From the NCBI RefSeq assembly GCF_004310325.1, contig NZ_SIRT01000001.1:496001-560000 (forward strand): 64,000 nt of DNA, in the 5' to 3' direction. A program made the position numbers and the translations under genes. Under the pieces are notes generated by a model. It made no database searches and was not told the origin of the DNA. It saw nothing but the letters and a program-made list of their open reading frames with translations. Positions 18,201 through 27,277 of this stretch are shown here, piece after piece; within the stretch, counting starts at the first letter, position 1; each line of letters begins with the position of its first letter. This stretch comes from Hyunsoonleella flava. GTDB taxonomy: Bacteria; Bacteroidota; Bacteroidia; Flavobacteriales; Flavobacteriaceae.

Positions 18201-19169
18201 AAAAATAGTGGTGGTACAGGAATTGGTTTAGCTTTGGTAAAAGAACTTGCTGTACTCTCTCATGGTAATGTGGTTGCACACATGCTAAATAATGATGAGA
18301 TTCAGTTTACAGCAACTTTGCCTATAGAGCGTTCATATTTTAAGGCTTCAGAGCTTTCTGAAAGTCCAAGCATCTCAATTAATGATGAGCAATTACAATC
18401 AGATAAAGAAACACTGAATACAAAACAATTAGTTTTGTTGGTAGAAGATGATGACGATATTAGGCAATATGTAAAATCTTTTTTGAGTAAAAGCTATAAA
18501 GTCATAGAAACTGTAAACGGAAAAGAAGGTATTAAAAAAGCAACTGACGTTATCCCAGACATAATAATTAGTGATATAATGATGCCTTTAGAAGATGGTA
18601 TAGGTTTATGTAATGCATTAAAGCAAAACGAAAAAACAAGTCATATTCCTATTATATTATTAACAGCAAAAGCTGGAAAGGAGCATGAAATATCAGGCTT
18701 AAAAGTTGGAGCAGATGCTTATGTAACGAAACCGTTCAATAAAGAAAAACTGTTAGTGCAAATAGAATCTCTTTTAAATATTAGGCAACAGCTTCAGAAA
18801 AAATATAGTCAAAACTATAAACTCAAAGAATTGGCTGTGGCTAACACAGAGCAGCAGTTTTTAGAAAAATTATATCAAGTTCTTAATAATTCAATTACAG
18901 AAAATAGCTGTAGCGCAGAATTTTTAAGCAAAAAAATGTTGATGAGCAGAATGCAACTACATAGAAAACTAAAAGCACTAACAGGTTTGTCAACTACAGA
19001 GTTTATAACTAAAGAACGTTTAACGTTAAGCTTACCACTTCTTAGAAAGTCTGACGTAACCATAGCCGAAATTGCATATCAAACAGGCTTTAATTCACCT
19101 TCTTATTTTAGTACTTGCTTTAAAAAGCATTACAATACCACACCAGAAGCATATCGCGCGTCTCAGTAA
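15267..19169 (+). CDS. Hybrid two-component system regulator (propeller sensor, kinase, receiver, AraC output)
   Basis: This 1300-residue protein has a signal peptide (to about 18), a periplasmic double seven-bladed Reg_prop propeller (about 25-690, with repeated LWIGTxxxGL), a Y_Y_Y domain (about 690-750), a membrane span (about 755-780), HisKA with SHEFRTP (His813), HATPase (N-box NLLSNAIKYT, G-boxes TGIGLAL), a receiver (about 1053-1170, phospho-Asp1103 in ISDIMMP) and an AraC helix-turn-helix (about 1195-1298). In Bacteroidota such proteins sense an oligosaccharide or similar ligand and activate neighbouring genes. There is no SusC/SusD pair here; the adjacent candidate target is the envelope operon from 19305 to 28225. 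Confidence 0.93.
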   Translation: MNYLRLLFFCFFTTFIFSQNDKHVIFRALTVEQGLSQNNVVSIAQDSIGFMWFNTEDGLNKYDGKETTTYYLTSNKIKREAKYLSREVFVDKIGKLWAINNYGKLNYYNQETDKFIELQKLKEVITIAQDSDLNYFIGTYGQGLFKIDYRSKDTIQILKPQDKHFAVCSFVETDKHSILATTDDGIIEIKNNNYEFIELASETIFSRFAKSSAGTIYLGSYEKGLYIKTKNSEGFKQFKGFDDNPLPDDLIVKDLLVDKRDWLWITTERRGVFLLDFKLKTIQNFLYNKEEQYSIGSNSLFFMNEDNSGTIWIGTKGAGVNYFDAYLSKFNLLTNDQIPNTIHIDGIRAITTDNKNAIWIGTESKGLTKIGTQKNSFFTYTMENSDLVGDRIVSLYYDDGCLWIGHLDNGLQILDTNGKMKTYNETSSFTILKIYKDAKGNMWLCTNKGLILFDKDKGVLKQFNSNNSGLTTNYYISTVEQDINTIEQGDANTLWVGTEFEGLYKLNLSDNKFSVVEGISDRIFSLYYNDSKLWIGTNGNGLKLYNTESGFISKFSTKDGLPNDIIYSILPDSDGYLWLTSNKGITRFKFENDSISSIKNYDNYFGLQSHGFNAGAYHKDKLGNLYFGGIKGINWFNPDELKTNPVLPKTALTKLELFNKEIPFSDNLELSSDQNTLSFSFASLQFSQPELNQYKYRLINNDEDWIDAGYNSIAHYTNLPPNNYTFQVISSNYDGVWNDEPATYSFTILKPWYGTNLAYTIYGLIVLSSLYFFFRYLKWRIQIKNDLEFEQKEAARLKQLDEFKNRLFTNISHEFRTPLTLISGPVENQLAKPNLNTEDKEELSIVKRNAARLLNLVNQILDISKLETGNLKLSVAHDNLELNLKQLVSTFKFKAQKKQIDFTYNIQPTHMVWFDKDVVDKITINLLSNAIKYTPQKGFVRFESFVENGHVSISVTNNGVNYSSEDLQKLFTRYYQAGKNSGGTGIGLALVKELAVLSHGNVVAHMLNNDEIQFTATLPIERSYFKASELSESPSISINDEQLQSDKETLNTKQLVLLVEDDDDIRQYVKSFLSKSYKVIETVNGKEGIKKATDVIPDIIISDIMMPLEDGIGLCNALKQNEKTSHIPIILLTAKAGKEHEISGLKVGADAYVTKPFNKEKLLVQIESLLNIRQQLQKKYSQNYKLKELAVANTEQQFLEKLYQVLNNSITENSCSAEFLSKKMLMSRMQLHRKLKALTGLSTTEFITKERLTLSLPLLRKSDVTIAEIAYQTGFNSPSYFSTCFKKHYNTTPEAYRASQ

Positions 19170-19304
19170 ACACAGTACTTATTAGCATTTGTTACATAAG
19201 TTAAAAGGATCGTTACATATGTGTAATAGCAGCTTTTAACTATAAAATACTTTTGAAACAAAATCAACTAGACTTTAGGATTGGTTGATGGTTGTCAAAC
19301 AAAA

Positions 19305-19460
19305 ATGGTAATGGATAAAACTAAAGATAAACCACAAATGCAACACATATATTTAAATATAGATCATCTTAAAAAAGGTAATTACATATTCAATTTTATG
19401 ATTGAAAACAAAGTGCATAAAACAGTAAAGATTAAAAAAACAAAAGACAATAAATCTTAA
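19305..19460 (+). CDS. Micro-protein of 51 residues ahead of the envelope operon
   Basis: A short frame begins at ATG 19305 (a second ATG at 19311) and ends at 19460, eleven bases before the next gene. The product has no leader. Its second half, HLKKGNYIFNFMIENKV, reads like a short beta-hairpin resembling the strand pairs at the end of secreted-protein sorting domains. Length and codon use are compatible with a real small gene, but I recognise no family. Confidence 0.45.
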   Translation: MVMDKTKDKPQMQHIYLNIDHLKKGNYIFNFMIENKVHKTVKIKKTKDNKS

Positions 19461-19471
19461 ACATTATTCTA

Positions 19472-20437
19472 ATGAGGCTAAACACAAAACATATTTTTTT
19501 ATTGATATTTTGCTTTGGTGTAGTTTCAACTTCAGAAGCTCAATTACTCAAAAAACTCAAAAAGAAAGCAGAAAAAGCCATAGAGCGTACTGTACTTAAA
19601 AAAACAGACTCGCTTGTTGCTAAAAAAACTGAGAAAACAATTGATGGTGTTGTAGGTGGAGAAGAAGGCGATGCAAAGGATAATAATTCCAAAAGCGGAA
19701 ATATTCCTATAGGTACAGAGTTTTCTAACCCTTCACTTGAAAATAATACTGAAGCTAAAAAAGCATGGTATACATCAGATTTAAGAGTTACGTCTTACGA
19801 TAAAGACAAACAGTCGGATATGGTTAACTATTTTGATGCAGATGCTGTGGCTATGCAATCAAATTATAAAGACCAACGTACAGGACAGCCAGTGACTTCT
19901 TTTATAGATAGTAACGGTTTTTTTATTTCCTATAGCAGTTCAGAAGGGCAATATACCAAATCACAACTCCTAAATATGCCAGGAATGAATATGATGGCAC
20001 CAAGCATGATGGGTACTGCTTATAAATTACCAGTTCAAGCTATATACGAAGCCATGGAAGAAATGGAAAGTAATGGTTTGGCAGTCTATCCGTTTATGCA
20101 TGTCGATTTTCCCTTTGTGTTAAAGCCAGACCATTTTAGAGATGGAATGGTATCTAGTGACTATATAGAATCTCAGGAACCATGTAGAAATAACATGGGT
20201 TGTACAAAGTTTAATGTTACAGAGGCTGGCTATAAGGGTAGTTACATTTTATTCGACAACGAAGATAGACTTGTAGAAATAAATGTTAACGTAGAAAATG
20301 ACCCTTTCTATGGTTCTGGTAAAGGTAAAATAGCATATTTCTATGAAGAATGTGAAGTAAAGGTACCAAAAGCAGTTGAGAAAAAAATGTTAGGGCAAGA
20401 CTTGTTAATAAAAGGATTAAATCCAAATAAAAATTAA
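19472..20437 (+). CDS. Secreted protein of unknown function with Lys-rich N-terminal helix
   Basis: This 321-residue protein has a signal peptide ending SEAQ, then a strongly basic helix (LLKKLKKKAEKAIERTVLKK) nearly identical to that of the protein at 21084. The rest (about 90-321) has no motif I know. It contains a Met-rich patch (MPGMNMMAPSMMGTAY) and four Cys near the C-terminus that could form disulfides. It is followed by the lipoprotein at 20443 with a 5-bp gap, so the operon is tight. Confidence 0.7.
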   Translation: MRLNTKHIFLLIFCFGVVSTSEAQLLKKLKKKAEKAIERTVLKKTDSLVAKKTEKTIDGVVGGEEGDAKDNNSKSGNIPIGTEFSNPSLENNTEAKKAWYTSDLRVTSYDKDKQSDMVNYFDADAVAMQSNYKDQRTGQPVTSFIDSNGFFISYSSSEGQYTKSQLLNMPGMNMMAPSMMGTAYKLPVQAIYEAMEEMESNGLAVYPFMHVDFPFVLKPDHFRDGMVSSDYIESQEPCRNNMGCTKFNVTEAGYKGSYILFDNEDRLVEINVNVENDPFYGSGKGKIAYFYEECEVKVPKAVEKKMLGQDLLIKGLNPNKN

Positions 20438-20442
20438 GACCA

Positions 20443-20976
20443 ATGAAGTTACTTACTGTTATAATTTGCACTGTGTTGTTAATAGGTTGTAAAGAAAATA
20501 ATGCAACAAAAACTTCACTTGTTAGTAGTACAAAAAAATCTCTAGAGGCAGGTAATGTAGCTGTATTGTTAAAAATGGAAGGAGAAATTTTTACCATGAA
20601 GCAAAATGAGCTTAACCCACAACAAAAACTGGATTTTGAAAACGACAAGCTTCAGTTTAATATCTATACTAATAAAAGTACGGTCTCCATAAATTTTAAC
20701 CTCAATAAAACAGAGGCCTTAAAAAACGCACCAGTTACCTACACTATTCCAGAAGCTAATTCAGAAACAGTAAAAGTAGATTTAAGTTTTTTTAATAAAA
20801 ATCGGCAAGTAGAAAAGCGCTCCAATAAGCGTGTGGTTTTTAAAAAAGGAACCATTACAATTTCAGAGCTAACCAAGAATAGCCTTAAAATGGAATTTGC
20901 TGGTGAAGGCTGCGGAATGATGGAACGTAGTGATGCACTTTTCCCTATTTCAGGAGCTATAAATATTAACTATTAA
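20443..20976 (+). CDS. Lipoprotein of unknown function
   Basis: This 177-residue protein has a lipoprotein leader (LLIGCKEN, Cys about 16). Beta-strand-rich sequence follows with no family that I recognise. It is probably anchored in the periplasm or outer membrane and acts with its operon neighbours. Confidence 0.65.
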   Translation: MKLLTVIICTVLLIGCKENNATKTSLVSSTKKSLEAGNVAVLLKMEGEIFTMKQNELNPQQKLDFENDKLQFNIYTNKSTVSINFNLNKTEALKNAPVTYTIPEANSETVKVDLSFFNKNRQVEKRSNKRVVFKKGTITISELTKNSLKMEFAGEGCGMMERSDALFPISGAININY

Positions 20977-21083
20977 TATCATTGATGCTGATACTAACTT
21001 ACTTACCTCCTTATAGAATGCTATTAGTATATCTCTAGTAAACACAGTAAACCTCACGAAACAACTTACCAAAAACAAAAACT

Positions 21084-22028
21084 ATGAAGCTAAAACAAAT
21101 ACTTTTATTAATAATGTGCTTGGGTGTAATCTCCACATCTGAAGCCCAACTTTTAAAAAAGCTTAAAAAGAAAGCAGAAAGAGCTATTGAACGAACTGTA
21201 CTTAAAAAAGCAGACTCGCTTGTTGCCAAAAAAACAGAAAAAGCTATTGACAGTATGGCTAAAGGAGACTCCAAAAAAAACAAAAGAAATAAAAATAATA
21301 AGAGAAATCGTAAAACAACTTCCGAAGACGAAAAAGCACAAGGCATTCTGGATATCATGCTGAGCCAAACACCTAAAGAGGTAGGTGGTGGTAAAGAAAA
21401 TAACGATAACACTACAGCAGGTAAACCCTTACTACCACCAGAAGACAACAATGTAAAACTGCCAGATAGTTACAAGTTTTCATATCAAGCCACTATACAA
21501 GTAAAAAGTAATAACAAAACTGCAGAAGTTGAGTATTTACTACAACCCAACGAAACCTATTATGCTAAAAAGCAAACCAAAAATGGCTTTACCGAGCATA
21601 TTGTGTATGACAATGAGCGCAGTATAGAAGTGTATTATGCCGAAATTGAAGGCCAAAAAAGACAGGCTCGTAAAAAAATGGGAATTCTTACAAAAGCTAG
21701 ATTATTGGGAGCTTACAAAGATGCACCAGACAAGCAAGTAAAACCCTTAGGTAGCAAGAAACTATTAGGTTTTAATTGCGAAGGTTACGAAATCTCAACT
21801 CAGGATGGAACCACACAGTTTTGGGTGACTAACGAAGCACCAGCTACGTTGTATGCAGTTATGTTTGAAAGCAGAGCTGAAGCACCAAACTCACCGTTTA
21901 CGAAAAACTCCATGATTATGGAGGTTGCTTATACGTCTAAAGAATCTCCAAATGAGAATTACCAAATGGCATGTACACAATTACAGCCAAAAACCATGGT
22001 ATTTAACAAAACAGATTATATAGAATAA
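21084..22028 (+). CDS. Secreted DUF4412-like protein
   Basis: This 314-residue protein has a signal peptide (STSEAQ), the same basic N-terminal helix as the protein at 19472, a Lys/Asn-rich linker and a C-terminal DUF4412-like beta domain (about 125-314; KLLGFNCEGYEI, TTQFWVTNEAP). The near-identity of the first 60 or so residues to the 19472 protein points to duplication of the 5' end. DUF4412 proteins are periplasmic and of unknown function. The next gene starts 12 bp downstream. Confidence 0.75.
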   Translation: MKLKQILLLIMCLGVISTSEAQLLKKLKKKAERAIERTVLKKADSLVAKKTEKAIDSMAKGDSKKNKRNKNNKRNRKTTSEDEKAQGILDIMLSQTPKEVGGGKENNDNTTAGKPLLPPEDNNVKLPDSYKFSYQATIQVKSNNKTAEVEYLLQPNETYYAKKQTKNGFTEHIVYDNERSIEVYYAEIEGQKRQARKKMGILTKARLLGAYKDAPDKQVKPLGSKKLLGFNCEGYEISTQDGTTQFWVTNEAPATLYAVMFESRAEAPNSPFTKNSMIMEVAYTSKESPNENYQMACTQLQPKTMVFNKTDYIE

Positions 22029-22040
22029 AGAGACTAAACT

Positions 22041-23234
22041 ATGAAAACAACTAATATTTATATAATAGTACTAACACTACTCTTAAGTGTGTCTGTACAA
22101 GCACAAACAAAATCTACCTCAGCTGGAAATGAAGCCTATAAGGGCATAGAAAATAGCTTTCTCGATTTTAAAGATGATGTTATTGAAACAGTTAATGACG
22201 TGAAAGATAAAGCTAATGATGTTTTAGATGACATTAAAGATGGCTTAGACAAAATTAGTTTTTGGGATAAATTTATGCAAGGTGATATTCAATTGATTAT
22301 GAAAGGTAGTAATGAAAGAGTTGAATTGGAAAGTGATTCAGCTATTGACGCAAGAGGTTACAAACGTAATTATTACTTAAAAGAAATAGGTGACAATTCT
22401 TTAGAAATTAGATTTGATTGGGATAATAGAACTCTAATTATGGAAGGAGAAACTTCTGGTTGGGACTTTGGCAGGTCGTTTAGCAGTGGTAAGATAAGCG
22501 ATTATAAAAAAGATTCAAAAAAATTTGTTCAATACACAGACAAAGATGGTAATTGGTACACACCAGTTGAGGATATGGAAGGTTATGAAAACATTGAATA
22601 CATCAAATTTAATGCAAAGCAAATGGCTGTTTCTAACTTGCAAAAACTATTAGATTTATCGATGGATGATAAAGTAGAAAAGATTAAGATTTATCTATTT
22701 CAGCTAATTCAACATCATCAAATAGACCTTGCTATGCTTGGTGGTGGTGGTGGCGGTGAATACTCACTTCCTATGGGATTGTATAAACTATTACAAAACT
22801 TTGACGAAAAAAATGCAGAGCTTCAAAAGAAACTTGAAGAAGCCATAAAAATGATATTAAGTAAAGAACTAGAAGAAATTGGTGGCTTTCCCATCTTTAT
22901 ACATTGGGCATTTATATACTCACCAGAAGTTATTAAAAAGTATTATGGCAATAAAGTAGATAAAAAAACATTTGATTGCGATGGTTTTGCAAATGCCTGT
23001 TCAAAATTTACAGTATTGCAAGGTCCAGACAAAGGAAAATCTATGGAGTTTGACCGCCTTGGCAGACTCACCTTTATCAATTCCTTAAAAGAGGGTACAG
23101 CTCAATTCTTTTACGATAAAGATATTACGGTTACGCTACCTGATCCTAGTGTGGTTATGGATATGTCTAATATGATGAGTGATATTTTCAAGCAAAGAAA
23201 TATGGAAGATAATTATAAAAAGAAGAAAGAATAG
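22041..23234 (+). CDS. Secreted protein of unknown function; C-terminal coil interrupted by stop codons
   Basis: This 397-residue protein has a signal peptide (SVQAQ), an amphipathic helical stretch (about 30-75; VNDVKDKANDVLDDIKDGL) and a mixed domain with a poly-Gly loop (LGGGGGGEYS). The frame ends with a TAG after YKKKKE. The same frame continues after the stop with clearly coiled-coil codons through 23444, and again from 23451. The natural product may therefore have been about 490 residues, with the tail now cut off by nonsense changes. Confidence 0.65.
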   Translation: MKTTNIYIIVLTLLLSVSVQAQTKSTSAGNEAYKGIENSFLDFKDDVIETVNDVKDKANDVLDDIKDGLDKISFWDKFMQGDIQLIMKGSNERVELESDSAIDARGYKRNYYLKEIGDNSLEIRFDWDNRTLIMEGETSGWDFGRSFSSGKISDYKKDSKKFVQYTDKDGNWYTPVEDMEGYENIEYIKFNAKQMAVSNLQKLLDLSMDDKVEKIKIYLFQLIQHHQIDLAMLGGGGGGEYSLPMGLYKLLQNFDEKNAELQKKLEEAIKMILSKELEEIGGFPIFIHWAFIYSPEVIKKYYGNKVDKKTFDCDGFANACSKFTVLQGPDKGKSMEFDRLGRLTFINSLKEGTAQFFYDKDITVTLPDPSVVMDMSNMMSDIFKQRNMEDNYKKKKE

Positions 23235-23246
23235 CTCGATAAAGAA

Positions 23247-23447
23247 ATGGAAGAGTTCAGAGAGGAAATTGAAAAGCTTAATAAAAAGGAAGAAGTAATA
23301 GAATATTTAAAAGAAAAAATTAGCGAACTAGAAATACAAAAAGAACAAGCCGTTACGAAAAAAGACACAGAGAAATATCAGGAGATTATAGACGAATTGA
23401 AAAAAATATTAGATCAGAAAAATAAAGAGAATGTAATTAAAAACTAG
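23247..23447 (+). pseudogene. In-frame coiled-coil tail of the preceding gene (or a 66-residue coil protein)
   Basis: This is a highly charged helical sequence (EEFREEIEKLNKKEEVIEYL), in the same frame as the gene ending at 23234 and only 12 bases on. It ends with TAG TAA, but coil-forming codons continue for about 19 more residues to near 23509. The likeliest reading is remnant tail sequence of the upstream gene after nonsense mutation; independent translation from the ATG at 23247 is possible. Confidence 0.5.
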
Positions 23448-23551
23448 TAAAAAGAAAAAGAGAAATTAAAAAAAGCAAAACAGCAAAAAAGAACTAACGA
23501 AAAAAAGTAATAAAGCTAAACAATCTGTCATAACAAAAGGATAATATAATT

Positions 23552-26500
23552 ATGAATAGCACTTCAGAAACCATGTTAAACGATACTTCTCGAAGAGAAT
23601 TTTTCAAGCAAATTGTACTAGGAGGTATGGGATTATACTTGTCACCACTGCTATTACAAAGTTGTAGTGAAGACGATTTGGGTAAACCACCATTTGGAGT
23701 GTGGAAAGACATGATTAAGGTTTTAGAGCAAAGCCCAGACCATTTTATAGGAAGGCGAAATGCTTTGGTGGCATCTAAAAATCCAGAAGCTATGACCAAT
23801 TTTGTCAGGGAAAGTTTCCAAATTATACCTAGACAAAGTGACTTTTTGCATCAAGCCGCCTATGGCACTATATATGGAAAACAAATGGCATTGCGCTGCG
23901 GACTTGCAACACCACGAGAAAAAGCAGAGATTTTAAAGGATATGTTGGTAGAAGCAGGCTACGAAGCTAAAGTAGTTTTAGAAGAAACCAATATAACTTT
24001 AGATGAAGCTAAAGCCATAGTCTATCAAAAAATTGCACCAGAGTTTGCGCCACCAATTAGTAAGAAAAAAATGCGTAAATGGCAAAGCATGTTGGGAGTA
24101 ACTAATACTCAAGGACATTATACAGAAATACCAAATTTTATTGAAAATTCTGAAGCACTGGCCACTAATTTGCTAAACAAAATTGACAAAAAGTATGTTA
24201 GAGATGTAAATGTCAATTTTAGGTTTCATAATAATGCTGTGCCATCTGTGGTGTTTTATGAAGAAGGAGTTGAAAAGTATGCACATGTGTTTGATCCAAA
24301 GGTGTCTTTTGGGAACTTTCATCCAACTAATAAAAACAAAACCTTCAATGAAGCAGGCGAATATAATGATCCATTAGATGAAGATATTACCATCACACTT
24401 TCTTGCAGAAAGGCTTTAGACCATTGGAATGAAACCGAATTGTTATCTGGTACATGGAAATTATCAGAATTATTGGGTAATCAGCTTCAAATACAGTTTT
24501 TAAACAATATGAGTTTTGAAGAACAGTCTGTAAAAACTATTTCAGAAATTAGTTCCTTCACACCTTGTTTTGCACTTCAAGACATCAACAAGGATACAGC
24601 TTATATGGAAAAACGAAGCGTTTTGGGTGAGCCTATAACCTTAGAAGGTGTTAAGATATTTGAAAACTATAATCCAGATAGTTTACCAAGTAATGAAGAA
24701 ACGTCAGCTATAAAAAAAATACACTCTTTTGAAGGTACAGTTATGCCACAGGCATTTCCTAAAGTGCGCTTAGAGTTAAGCCCTAAAGATGCCCAAGGCA
24801 ATATTATAGAAGGTGTTTCTATTAGTAATTTTGAAATACTGGATAACGATATGCATGTCACTGGTTGGATGAATCAAAATGTATTGTCGCCTAAAGTGCT
24901 ATTATTATACGATACTTCTGCAAGTATGCCAGTAGAATATGCTGGCGAACAGATTAAATTGTTTTTAAAAAACACAGAAGACGCAATAAAAGTAGCGTAC
25001 CCAAGAGCCAAAGTAATATTACAGCAAACAGGATCAAATATTTATACAGCTTTGCTTAAGGCAAAACAATTGGACGTTGACCTTATACTTTATGCAACTG
25101 ATGGTGATAATAATGACTTATTTGATCCTTCGTACACACCTATATATGAGGCTGGACCACCTGCAATTTTTCTTAATGTAAAGCCTCAAGGTACTGTTTA
25201 TCAATATCTAAGGGATAATATGGATTTTATAGAAATTTCTGCTGATAATCAGGAACTTACTATAACCGAAATCACTAAAATTGTAGAAGGCTTAAAGTTC
25301 CCAACGTATGTTGTAACATATAATTCATTTGGTGAAAATGAAGACCATAAAGTAGAAGTTAAAATAAAGGATACAACTCATAAAGTTAATCTCAATTATA
25401 AATTTCCAGAACCTAGCGACAGCCTTTTAGGTAATCGTATGGTAGGACTCTATTTAACGCTTAATAGATTAGGTAGAAACCCTATAAGACGAGTGTTAGC
25501 AGGTTATGAGCCGCATAACGATTATTATGGAAATCCAACCAAGCTCACACGAAAAATGGTTGACCAAGTACATGAAATGTTTCTCGGTGGTGCAGTCATG
25601 GCATTTGAACGAGAAGCACCTACGCTTTCAATTCAACTTACCGAATACTTGCAAACCTTAATGAGCAACCAAAACTGGTTTGAAGCCTATCAAAACGGAG
25701 ATGTTAAAAAAGCTGTCGAAGAATTAGGGAAAGGCGGTTTAAGTTATCCATCTATTTTATTGAGTATGCTGCAACCTATAAAGAACAATGTCACAGAACA
25801 TGCTGTAACCTATCCAAATGGATTTAGATCTTGTATTGTTAAGTTTACTCCAGGATATTACAACAAAGAAACTAAAACATCTTTTGATTTTTTACCTACT
25901 TCAGAGTATCAATCTGTATCTAGAATTGGAACTGGAAATTTTGAAGAAACGCTCAAAAAAACGGCACAACTAGCAATTCTTGAGGGACATGTGTTTCCAG
26001 ACAGTGCCTACGCACAACTTAAAGAAAAACCCTTGTTGCTTAATAGAGAAATTGGAAATGATGATCAGTTCAGTCCCGGAAATTTAGGTAATGATGGTCA
26101 TTATTTTGGTAAACAAATATTTGGAGGAGGTCCATTAAAGTTATTTGATACCTCTTGGCAGGTTAAATCTTTTTGGAGCATAGATACCACTAAAGGAGAA
26201 CTTTATGGCATTTTACCTGACCAAACTGGAGGTGGTACACGAACCACTTACGAACAATTGATGGAATTGGACAAGGTTGTTGAAGGTTATAAAGTAATCT
26301 TAGCTAAAATGAAAGTAGGTATCACAGTTACAGGGCTTGGTAATTTGCCTATAGGTCTTGTTGCTACGTATAGTATGACCTTAGTAAAATTATATGCCTT
26401 GGCATCACAAGCATTAATATTGATGAATACTACAGGCATGGATGAGGATTTAACCTTGACGCTTCAAGCCTTGGCCTGTGATCTGTACAAGGAAATATTA

Positions 26501-26593
26501 TATGATTCTTTTCGTGATGTTGGAACTTTTGGAGATACCATAGAAAATCTTATTGGTGCTATGGGAGGTGATTTCTCGTTTTTTAAATGCTAA
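23552..26593 (+). CDS. Tat-exported lipoprotein with transglutaminase-like and VWA domains
   Basis: This 1013-residue protein has a twin-arginine leader (TSRREFFKQIVLGG) ending in a lipobox (LLLQSC, Cys about 40). Residues about 70-260 resemble a transglutaminase-like fold (LATPREKAEILKDMLVEAGY, then KYAHVFDP), but Pro stands where the nucleophilic Cys is usual, so it may be inactive. Residues about 450-560 form a von Willebrand A domain with the MIDAS motif DTSAS and YATDGDN. The C-terminal 400 residues are unrecognised and contain Gly-rich loops. Export of a folded, metal-binding surface protein fits the Tat route. It is the largest member of the operon and probably its core. Confidence 0.7.
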   Translation: MNSTSETMLNDTSRREFFKQIVLGGMGLYLSPLLLQSCSEDDLGKPPFGVWKDMIKVLEQSPDHFIGRRNALVASKNPEAMTNFVRESFQIIPRQSDFLHQAAYGTIYGKQMALRCGLATPREKAEILKDMLVEAGYEAKVVLEETNITLDEAKAIVYQKIAPEFAPPISKKKMRKWQSMLGVTNTQGHYTEIPNFIENSEALATNLLNKIDKKYVRDVNVNFRFHNNAVPSVVFYEEGVEKYAHVFDPKVSFGNFHPTNKNKTFNEAGEYNDPLDEDITITLSCRKALDHWNETELLSGTWKLSELLGNQLQIQFLNNMSFEEQSVKTISEISSFTPCFALQDINKDTAYMEKRSVLGEPITLEGVKIFENYNPDSLPSNEETSAIKKIHSFEGTVMPQAFPKVRLELSPKDAQGNIIEGVSISNFEILDNDMHVTGWMNQNVLSPKVLLLYDTSASMPVEYAGEQIKLFLKNTEDAIKVAYPRAKVILQQTGSNIYTALLKAKQLDVDLILYATDGDNNDLFDPSYTPIYEAGPPAIFLNVKPQGTVYQYLRDNMDFIEISADNQELTITEITKIVEGLKFPTYVVTYNSFGENEDHKVEVKIKDTTHKVNLNYKFPEPSDSLLGNRMVGLYLTLNRLGRNPIRRVLAGYEPHNDYYGNPTKLTRKMVDQVHEMFLGGAVMAFEREAPTLSIQLTEYLQTLMSNQNWFEAYQNGDVKKAVEELGKGGLSYPSILLSMLQPIKNNVTEHAVTYPNGFRSCIVKFTPGYYNKETKTSFDFLPTSEYQSVSRIGTGNFEETLKKTAQLAILEGHVFPDSAYAQLKEKPLLLNREIGNDDQFSPGNLGNDGHYFGKQIFGGGPLKLFDTSWQVKSFWSIDTTKGELYGILPDQTGGGTRTTYEQLMELDKVVEGYKVILAKMKVGITVTGLGNLPIGLVATYSMTLVKLYALASQALILMNTTGMDEDLTLTLQALACDLYKEILYDSFRDVGTFGDTIENLIGAMGGDFSFFKC

Positions 26594-26618
26594 ATGATTT
26601 AACAATAAATAATTAAAT

Positions 26619-27242
26619 ATGAAATATCAAAAATCAATCCTAAAAATAACATTTGTATGTTTTACATCATTATTACTTTACACTTGTGGAAATAATGATA
26701 GAAGTGAAGCAAGTTCAAAAACCAACTCAGTAGTAAACAAAATAAAAACAGGTAACAACCTTGTTAAAGGCGCACGAGATTTAGCTGCTGAGTCTGAGGT
26801 CTTAAAAAAATTAACACCAATTTCTGTAGAAACCTTAAAAGCGTTCTTTCCAGAAACTATTTATGGTATGCCAAAAACCAATAGTAATGCCTTGGATATG
26901 GCAGGCGCTTCAACAGCTTTTGCTACCTATGGGCAAAATACCAGTAAGCAAATAAAACTAAGAATTTTAGATGGCGCAGGTGAGAAGGGTTCGGCAGCTA
27001 CAACTGTTTATAGAGCTATTAAATATGATAAGACCAATAAAGAAGCATATGGTGATTACATTAAAATAAAAGAATACGATAACACCATTGTAAAACAACA
27101 TTTCGATAAAAATCAAAACAGATATACCTTAGAGTTTTTCTACAACGACCGTTTTGCAATTAATTTACAAGTGACTGGATTTCAGCAAAAAGATGTATGG
27201 GCAATTTTTAAAGAATTTCAACTTCACAACTTAATTAACTAA
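26619..27242 (+). CDS. Lipoprotein of unknown function
   Basis: This 207-residue protein has a lipobox at LLLYTCGNN (Cys about 23), a Ser/Asn/Lys linker, then a globular domain (about 65-207) beginning PISVETLKAFFPETIYGMP. The domain could be a ligand-binding module, but I recognise no family. The start lies 25 bp after the VWA gene. Confidence 0.65.
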   Translation: MKYQKSILKITFVCFTSLLLYTCGNNDRSEASSKTNSVVNKIKTGNNLVKGARDLAAESEVLKKLTPISVETLKAFFPETIYGMPKTNSNALDMAGASTAFATYGQNTSKQIKLRILDGAGEKGSAATTVYRAIKYDKTNKEAYGDYIKIKEYDNTIVKQHFDKNQNRYTLEFFYNDRFAINLQVTGFQQKDVWAIFKEFQLHNLIN

Positions 27243-27277
27243 CTTTATATCAAACGCTAATACCTAATGCTATCATT

